Positions 31,401 to 40,400 of a DNA stretch of 64,000 bases are shown here, piece by piece; the stretch's first letter is position 1; each line of letters starts with the position of its first letter. Under the pieces are notes generated by a model. The model saw only the letters and a program-made list of their open reading frames with translations, had not been told where the DNA came from and did no database searches. Source of the DNA: Vibrio algarum (GTDB lineage Bacteria; Pseudomonadota; Gammaproteobacteria; Enterobacterales; Vibrionaceae); NCBI RefSeq assembly GCF_028204155.1, contig NZ_JAQLOI010000003.1:1364001-1428000 (forward strand), given 5' to 3'. The translations under genes were made by a program, and so were the position numbers.

Positions 31401-34400
31401 TTACTTTAGTTATTACGGCAGCAATAAAACAACAAATAGCGAGTTATAGAGCTGACAAAGCAACGGGATTAAAAAGACTTGATACTGGAAACGAAGACTT
31501 TTCTGTATTCTATGATACAACCAACGATCAAATAGTCATTGGAGACATGCGGGTTAGTGGTGGTTACATTGAGCTAAATGGTCATATCCTAAATACAAAT
31601 AACAATTCCACTATTGAGTTACTTGGTGGTTACGCAACGATTAATGTTACAAATGAAACCGACCTTGACTTGAAAATTCTTGGTTTAGATGCCTCTCAGC
31701 GAGGTAAAGGTACGCTTATCATCCGTGATAAAGCAAAAGGAACATCTGCGAACCCATCTGTGACCAAGTACATTAAAGACGAAAATGGCGTTCGAATCGA
31801 ATCCAATTTTACCTCTCATGTTATCAATCAAGGTGAATATAATGAACAGGTCGTTGAAGTCGCCAATACTGTTGCAGTTGGAAAGGACGTTGACGAATAT
31901 CTGCCTAAAGAGGGTTGGCGTTATAACTGGACAATGGGTTATGAAGAGGCTACACGGCAATATACGCAAACAGGAAAATCGGCATGGTTAGGTATTGATG
32001 CGTTTGCGGCTGACCCTGCCACGCTTACTTCTTGGGGACCTGCTGAAGTCATAGGAGGACCAGAGCTTAGTGGTGAAGGGGCATACTTTAAGTTTGACCC
32101 AGACTTAAAGGATGATGACTATATCTATGTTCCTACCAAAACAATACTTGGAGAAAGTAGTTCGTTAGTGCGTAAGTGGACCACCAGTACTTGGTATGGC
32201 AAAAAAACCTATTACGCCAAGTTTGTAAAAGAGACGAAAACACTACACGAATATAGCCATTCGTTAAAGGCGGATTACGGCATTAATATAGTCTTTAAGG
32301 GCGAAGAAGCCGGTGCAGTTAATATTAATTCTTTGCTTGGTGGCGATATTATTGTGCAAGGAAAGATTAGTAACGAGAAGGGTACGACAACCATAACCAC
32401 CACTGGTGCGATTTTAACATCGGCTTCAGGTAGTGTAGGTGGAGAGAATATTATATTAACAGCCGGTTATATTGGTGGGGCTCCTGTGACCAATGTTGAT
32501 GGAAGTTATGATGCGGCGATAAATGCGTTGACGACCAATCTAACCAATGACGCTGGTGGAAGTATATCGGCACGGACACAGGGTGGTCGAATCAACATTG
32601 TTGAGATAGATGGCCCATTGGTTGTGAAAGACATTACTTCCGCATCTTATAGTGATTATTTACGCGATTCCGGTGGTAAAGTGTTCCTGTCTGCCGTTGG
32701 TGGTATAGAAGGCGCGGTTGGTACCAGTGCTGTTGTTCGCGGTGGTATTATCAACATCAATTCAGAAGACCATGTCGGTAGCGCAACACAAGCGTTAAAT
32801 ATTGATGGTGGTATTGCGAATAAAGATTATCTAGCCATTAGTGCCGTTAGTGATGTGTTTATTAATGAAACGGATGGTGATTTACGTATTAAATCAGTAA
32901 GCAGTAGTGCAGGTGATGTCACTGTCACGGTTGCTAACGGCTCACTTATTGATGCGAATACGACCGCTATTCGTGATGAAAGAACCTATGAAGAACTGAG
33001 CACGGGCGTATGGGAAAGCCTAGGCCTTATTGATGGCAGTGACTCTGCTCAGAAAAAGATAGACGATGTAATTGATGCTTATACGTCCTCACGTGAGCGC
33101 GAATACTTTGCTTACTGGAATATTCGTAATGCTCAAACAGACTCACTCTATGACCCGGTAGCAACAATAACGATTAACGGTGGTGAGGTAACTTATTATA
33201 GTGATTACTATCGTCAACTAGGTGAAGAACAAGGTAAAACTGGCACGGAGTTAGACACCTTTGTTTCAGACGCGATTCAAACCTTGAACAACAAGCGCAA
33301 CGCTGAATACCATTCTTTGCATGCCAGCTATGGTCTAGAGGCGTACGACGCTAATTACTCTTATACACTTACCGCACAAGAAAGAGCTGACTTGACTGGT
33401 AGCGTGCACGTATGGACAGAAGAGGAGTTACTTAACCTTATCAGTGGTAGCTTGCTTAAACCAATTACGGATACACAAGCAACGATTGAAGATGAGAATA
33501 TCTCCGCAGCAGGCAATATCACGGTTGTTACCTCTCAAAATGTAGGCTCAGCAGTCGGGAGTGTCGAGATCGAACTCGATGGTAATTATACGGATAACGA
33601 AAGAGTACAATTAGCCGCAGCTGAACGTAATGATGTGTACTTTACCTTCCAAGAGCGCGTGAATGTTGTCGTTGACGTGATAGATGACGCAGCGGGTGAT
33701 GCACTCTTCCGAAGTGACGGTGGTAGTTGGATAAGTGATGGTTTTGTGGCTGGAATGCAGATTCGAATTGCAGGGGATAGTGCTGCATCAAATGATGAAG
33801 GTGGTTTCTATGAAATTACAGAGGTTACCGCCAGCAAATTAACCCTTACCACAACGGAATTAAACGTTGAAGTTGCGGTTGATTTAGATATAGCAGCAAT
33901 TAGTGGTAGTCCACTATTGACGACGCTTATCAATACTAACAATCAAGACTGGCAGACGTTAGGCCTTGCAGAAAAAGGGTATGTTGCGGCTAATGGTAAT
34001 TTTTATCAAATAGAACGTATTGCAGGACGAGTAATTGACCTTAAGAAGGTCTCCAATGATGTCGCCATTGGAGCCACTGTTATTAGTAGTTCAAATTATC
34101 GTATTGCTAAGCTTGAGAAAGTGATTATTGATCAGCGTGAAGATGTTGATGTTCTAGCTTATGGAACTATCGACGTTTCCGCTGTGGGTAATCTATACCT
34201 AGGTTCAAACCAAACGCTAAATGTTGAGCATGCTTCAGGTGACAACGTTCGCATTAAGAGTAAAGCTTATCTAGTCGATTCAACTGTATCGGGAGCGTCG
34301 GTTACAGCTTCATCTAGTTTGATACTCGAGGCGGGTCAAGGGGCCATTGGTACAAGTGCCGATCGCTTTATGATTGATACTGGTGTCGATGCTTCGTTTA

Positions 34401-37400
34401 CCGCTCGGGCTCGATACGATATTTATGTCACAGAGATAAACTCAGACATTAATGTTGGGACTATTTATGCAAGAGAAGGTGTTGTTGACCTTCGCGCTAA
34501 TAGCGGCTCAATCGTCGACCATTTTGAGCACCCTTATGAAAATATAAGAGCGAACAGTATTGTGCTTACCGCAATGACGGGAACTATCGGTGAAGTAGGA
34601 AACTACCTCGATATTAACCTGACTGGCGGTACGATTACGGCCAATGCTAGGGGCAATATTGGCTTAAATGAAACCGAACTTACTATGAATGTTGATCATA
34701 TTGAATCGACCTCAGGTAATGTCGATTTACAAGCTCATATGGCTATCCTAGACGCAGTGGCAGACAGCACAGCTTCAGGTGAAGTAGCCGATATCATTGG
34801 TGCTAGCATCAATCTTATCTCACGCTTTGATACCGTTGGAGCGGTGGCCGCTGATCTAGAATTAGATACTGGCTCGCAGTCGGGTCAAAATCTCACCATT
34901 TCAAGTGCTAAAAATAGTCATGTTATTGAGAGTGTTGGTGACTTGTATCTAAATCAAGTTTCGACAGGTAATACAGCCATTGCCTTTATCGCCGCACCAA
35001 GTGGTCGCATTTTGAACGATAGTCTGTCTGGCGATAATGTCGTTTCAGGAAAAACATTCCTATTTGCTGCTCAGGATATTGGGTCGGCGAATAAAGCACT
35101 AGCGACAAAAGTGGGTAATATTCAAGGTCAGTCCACGGCAGGTAGCACCTACGTAACCAATACTGGCGCATTAAGTGTTGGCGGTGTTGTGGCCAATTTG
35201 CCTAATGGCTTGTTTGCCGGTGGCAGCGTTACGTTGATTACACATAGTCCGCTAACGGTAACAGAAAATATTCTAAGTAAAACGTTTATCGACCTGACGT
35301 CTACCGATAACTCGTCTGATGACAATATCGTGGTGAATAGTGGAATAACGCTGACTTCTACCGATAGTTATATTAACGTTAATTCCGGTGATGGTTTTAC
35401 ATTAAACGAAGATGCGGTACTTGATGCGGCCCTTGATGTCACTATTCAGATAGACAATGGTGATACTGGTAATCTCGACCCAGAAGGTGCAACGGTTGAT
35501 ATCCAAGGTACTATTATTACAGCAAATAATATTATCATTAATGGCGACATCAACGACGACGTGATCACGCTTAGTGGAATCCTTAATGCACAAAATATTG
35601 GTATAAATGGTGGTGACGGGGAAGATAAAATCACGATAGATGTCGTTCAAATTGACGGTGATGTTACGGTGAAAGGCGGTAACGACAACGACATGTTGAC
35701 GGTCAATCAGCTCCATTCACGGACAGATTCCTTGCTTCTCGATGGTGAGAGTGGAACTGACGCCTATATCATCAATCGCACTGGTGCGGATGCAGGCTAC
35801 ATAATCGATGTAGAAGATACGGGTAGCGAAGCATCGGGTGCCGATACATTAACCATTAACGGCACATCCGCTGATGATACTTTCTTGCTTCGTGCTAATT
35901 TTGTTGCTGCGATGCACAGCGATGGTAACGGAGGGTATGGTGATACAGTTGAACGTGTTAACTATGACCGCAATATCAACGCGCGTCTAACCATCAATGG
36001 TCACAAAGGCGTAGACAGTTTCTTTAGTGATGACACAAGTACTATTACTACACTAGATGGTGGTGCAGGTGCAGATAACTTCCAGATAGGTCAGTTATTT
36101 GGTATCGATCGTCAGTCTTCGTTAGGCGCGGTAGCGGCAGGCGATGAGATTGAAACCGTTGAAACCACCTTAGGCTTCTTAAGCCGGGGTAATAGTTTGC
36201 CAATGGTGATTTATGGTGGTGATGGCCACGACAACATTAAGGTGTACTCAAATAAAGCTATCACCAAATTGTATGGTGAAGATGGTGATGACAACTTTAT
36301 TGTTCGAGCATTCTTGATTAAAGACAGTGGTTTGAGCAATAACAGTGTGGATGTCGAGCTGTTTGGGGGCGACGGTGCTGATACGATTGAATACAGTATT
36401 AATTCAACTCTGAAAATTGACGGTGGTGCGGGACGCGATTCCGTTACAGTGATAGGTACTGAAGCCGACGATAACTTTATGGTGACGAAAGACGGTATCT
36501 ACGGTGCCGGCCTCAATGTTGGTTTTGAAGGCGTTGAACAGGCCGAGATTGATGGCCTTGAAGGCGACGATACTTTCTATATATTGAGTACCAGTGACAA
36601 AGTTGAGACGACCATTATTGGTGGGTTAGGGGCAGATACTTTTAACGTTGCTAGTGATGTTGTCAATCCAATTGTCTCTTACTCTGTTGAAGGTCGCAGC
36701 AGCTTCATTAACCACAGTGTCGAAAGTGAAGATGATGCCTACAATGGTGTCTTCGTTAATGGTGTCTCGCTTAATGTGGCGAGCCAAAGCAATGGTGCCA
36801 TCACCGTGGATACGGGCGGTGCGATGTTATTGGACGAAGATGGTTTGACCGATGAATATGAAATCGGTATTGGTATTCCTAGTGCAGATGTATTGGCAGG
36901 AACCGTCGCTTACGTAACCGTCTCGGCAGCAAGAGCATCGAGCAGTGACGACGAAAAAACCGCCAACGAAGCAGCAAGTATCTTGGTTTCTACTGATAAC
37001 ATCAATTTCTACGAATCACTGGTTCTTACCTATACCCAAGGCGTCAATTGGGACACGAATACAACTATCTATGTCAAGGCGATAGATGACACGGCAGCAG
37101 AAGGTCAGCGCCAATATGTCATTAACCATAGTGTAAGAAGCGAAAATTCAGCGTTTGATAATCTTGATATTAATAACGTTGAATTGACGGTGAATGATAA
37201 TGATAAAGCGGATATTATTTTAACCAATAACGGGTCGACTGTCTTAGCAGAAGGTGGCATAGCGCAGACGTTTAACGTGCGTTTAGCTACCCAGCCTGAT
37301 ACGAATGAAACCGTCACCGTTAATCTGGGTGAGCTGATACCAATCGGTGGAAGCAGCCAATTAACCATTACAGGACCAACTCTCGAATTTACGCATTTAA

Positions 37401-40400
37401 ATTGGAATAATCCAATAGCCTTCACTGTGCTAGCAACTGATGACGGTGATGTGGAAAATGCCTACCAAGCAGGTGTAACGTTAAGTGCGACGAGTGATAA
37501 AACAGGTACAGACTACGCTAATGTGGACGATGTTGAACTCGAACTATTAGTGCTGGATAACGACACAGGTTCAGTCGTTGTTACACCAAGTAATGGGGCG
37601 ACTCTTGTAAGCGAAACATCACAAGATGACTATTCACTTGTGTTGAGCAGACAACCAACGGCACCAGTCACGGTCAGTTTACTGAATGATGGGCAAACCT
37701 TATTTAGTAGCAGCGACTCCCGCTATAACGCAACTGATAATACCGTTACATTTGGTATTGCAGATGGTGACTGGAATAAAGCGATTGTTATCGAGCTATC
37801 GGTTAATCCTAACTATCAAGATGAGGGCAATCAGCCTGTCCAGAAAGCGCCGTTACAGCCACATACGCTGAATAATATCAAAGGTAAACTGATCATCGAA
37901 GGGGGTATTCCTGACGGTAAAGAGCGGACCTTATCGGCCGCGGTGATTTTACCAACAGAACTGGATGGTGCTTTACCAACGATTGATATTACTCTTGATG
38001 AAAATGTGGTGACGGATACATTGAATGTCTTTAATGACGGCAGTGTAGAAAATGAAACAGGTCTATTGTCTGATAAGACTATCACTGGCTTAGGTATGAC
38101 AGCCGGTAATGGTATTGAGTACCACGATATAGAAGTGGTGGAATTATTGTTAGGCTCGGGTAATGACAACATTACCGTTACTAACACAGCGGAAGGTGCT
38201 ATCACCGTTATCCATGGTGGTGGCGGCGACGATACCATGAGTGTGACTGGAAGCGACAGCGATGGCGCGCTCATACTACTGGGTGATTCAGTACAAGATG
38301 GCTCTACATACAATGCCACATCACTAGCGAAAACCGATAAAGGACGCGAATACAAAGCGGCCGGCAATGACACCATAGATGCATCGGGTGCAGGTGGCTC
38401 TGTTGTGATCTACGGTGGATTAGGAAATGACTCATTGACCGGTAGTGAATTTGGAGACCATATCGCGGGTGGGTCTGGTAACGATGATATATTCGGTTTA
38501 GCAGGCGATGACCATATCTACGGTGACGCAGGGTTTAACCTTGATATAAGTACTCGTTTAGATTTATCTACTCAAGTACTGGAAGTAGCACTTGACGCAG
38601 ATAGCGCCAACGATAATCTTGATACTTCAGACTCACTTCTTGTTGGAAACGATACGATAGATGGTGGCACTGACAATGACATTATCTTTGGTGACAAAGG
38701 GTCAATCGTTCAGTTTGCTGGGACCAATCGGATCTTGGATACGAATATTCAGCTGGTCACAAGTATTACCAACAGTGGTCGTGTATTGGGTGGTACAGAT
38801 ACCATTCGCGGCAACAGCGGTGATGATGTCATCTTCGGTGGTGAAGCCAGTGATAGTTTGTATGGTGGAAATTCGACTTCGGGGCAAAGCATTGCAACGC
38901 CAGATAAAGACATCATCCTTGGTGACCTAGGACAGGTAACCATTACTAATGGCGAAGCGGTTCATATCTTTACTACGGATACGAATACGGGCGCAAGTGA
39001 TGTGATTCAAGGCAACCAAGATAACGACATTATTCTTGCAGGTGCGGGTGGTGATAGCGTCCTTGGTAACGCTGGGAATGATTGGATATTGTCTGATTTC
39101 GGCCAGGTTGATTTACGCAATAATGCACAAGTTTTGACTACGACAACTGGAGACAATCACAACACAGGTAATGACGTGGTTAACGGTGGCGAAGGGGATA
39201 ACCGAGTACTTGCAGGATTAGGTAACGATACGGTGATAACCGGTAGTGGAGATGATCACGTAATCGGTGACAACGGCACCCTAACGTACACTTCATCTGG
39301 TGTGATTGTGCGCGCACAGACAATCGATTCAGCAATAGGAGGCAATGATATTCTTGCTTTAGGAAGTGGCGATGATGTTGTCCTAGGCGGGTTTGGCAAT
39401 GACACCATCACGACTGGTAATGGTGACGACAGCGTAATAGGTGACAATGGTCAAATAGACTTTGCTAACGGCGTACGTTCAGTGCTGTTCAGTACGGATA
39501 CAAGTAATGCAACCGGTGGTGACGATATCATTTCACTAGGCAACGGTAGCGATCAACTTATCGCGGGTGTTGGTAATGATACGGTGAACAACCTTTCTGG
39601 TGAAACGATTATTATTGGTGATGATGGTCGCATAGAAAATGACTCGACGGGGCGTTACTTGGTAGCCTTAACGGGTAATACGTCGATAGGAGGTGATGAT
39701 AATGTGACTGGTGGTTCAGACCGTGACATTATTTTTGGTGGATTTGGTGCTGACAGGCTAGATGGTCAGGCAGGAAACGACCTCATCGGTGGTGATGGAA
39801 CGAAGGTGACTCGTAACCCAACCACTATCGTGTTAGAAGCTATCGATCTCTTCGTTGGGGGCAATGACACTATTCTGGGTGGCGATGGCTTTGACCGTAT
39901 GCAAGGACAGTTCGGTAGTGACTTATTCTTTGCTAACTTCAATGAAGATGTGTTGGTTGGTGAGTATGGACGATTCACGTTTGACACTACAGATGCGGAT
40001 CAAACCGCGACCTTTATTATCACGTTAGCGCAGGGCAAACTTGACTTGATACGTCAACTTCAGACGAGCCTATTTGGTGGTTATGCGAAACAAGTGTTTG
40101 CAGAATCTAACTTGGGACAAGCAGCGAGAAGCCGTACAGCATTAACGACGGTCTTTACGGATAGTGCGCAAACAGCGGTTGCAGGCTTAGGAGCAGATGC
40201 AGTGATGCAAGCAACCAGCTCCGGTGGAGGTCAAGGTGCAGACTTTGTTATTCCGACAGAGCCAACAGCGGCAGGTACAGAAACGCAATCACCTGAGCAA
40301 GTAACAGAACAAGCGGAAGGTGAACTAGCTCCTGTAGAAGTAACAGGTGAAGTCGAAGGCGAACAAGTCCCTGTAGAAGCAATCGGTGAGGCGACAAGCG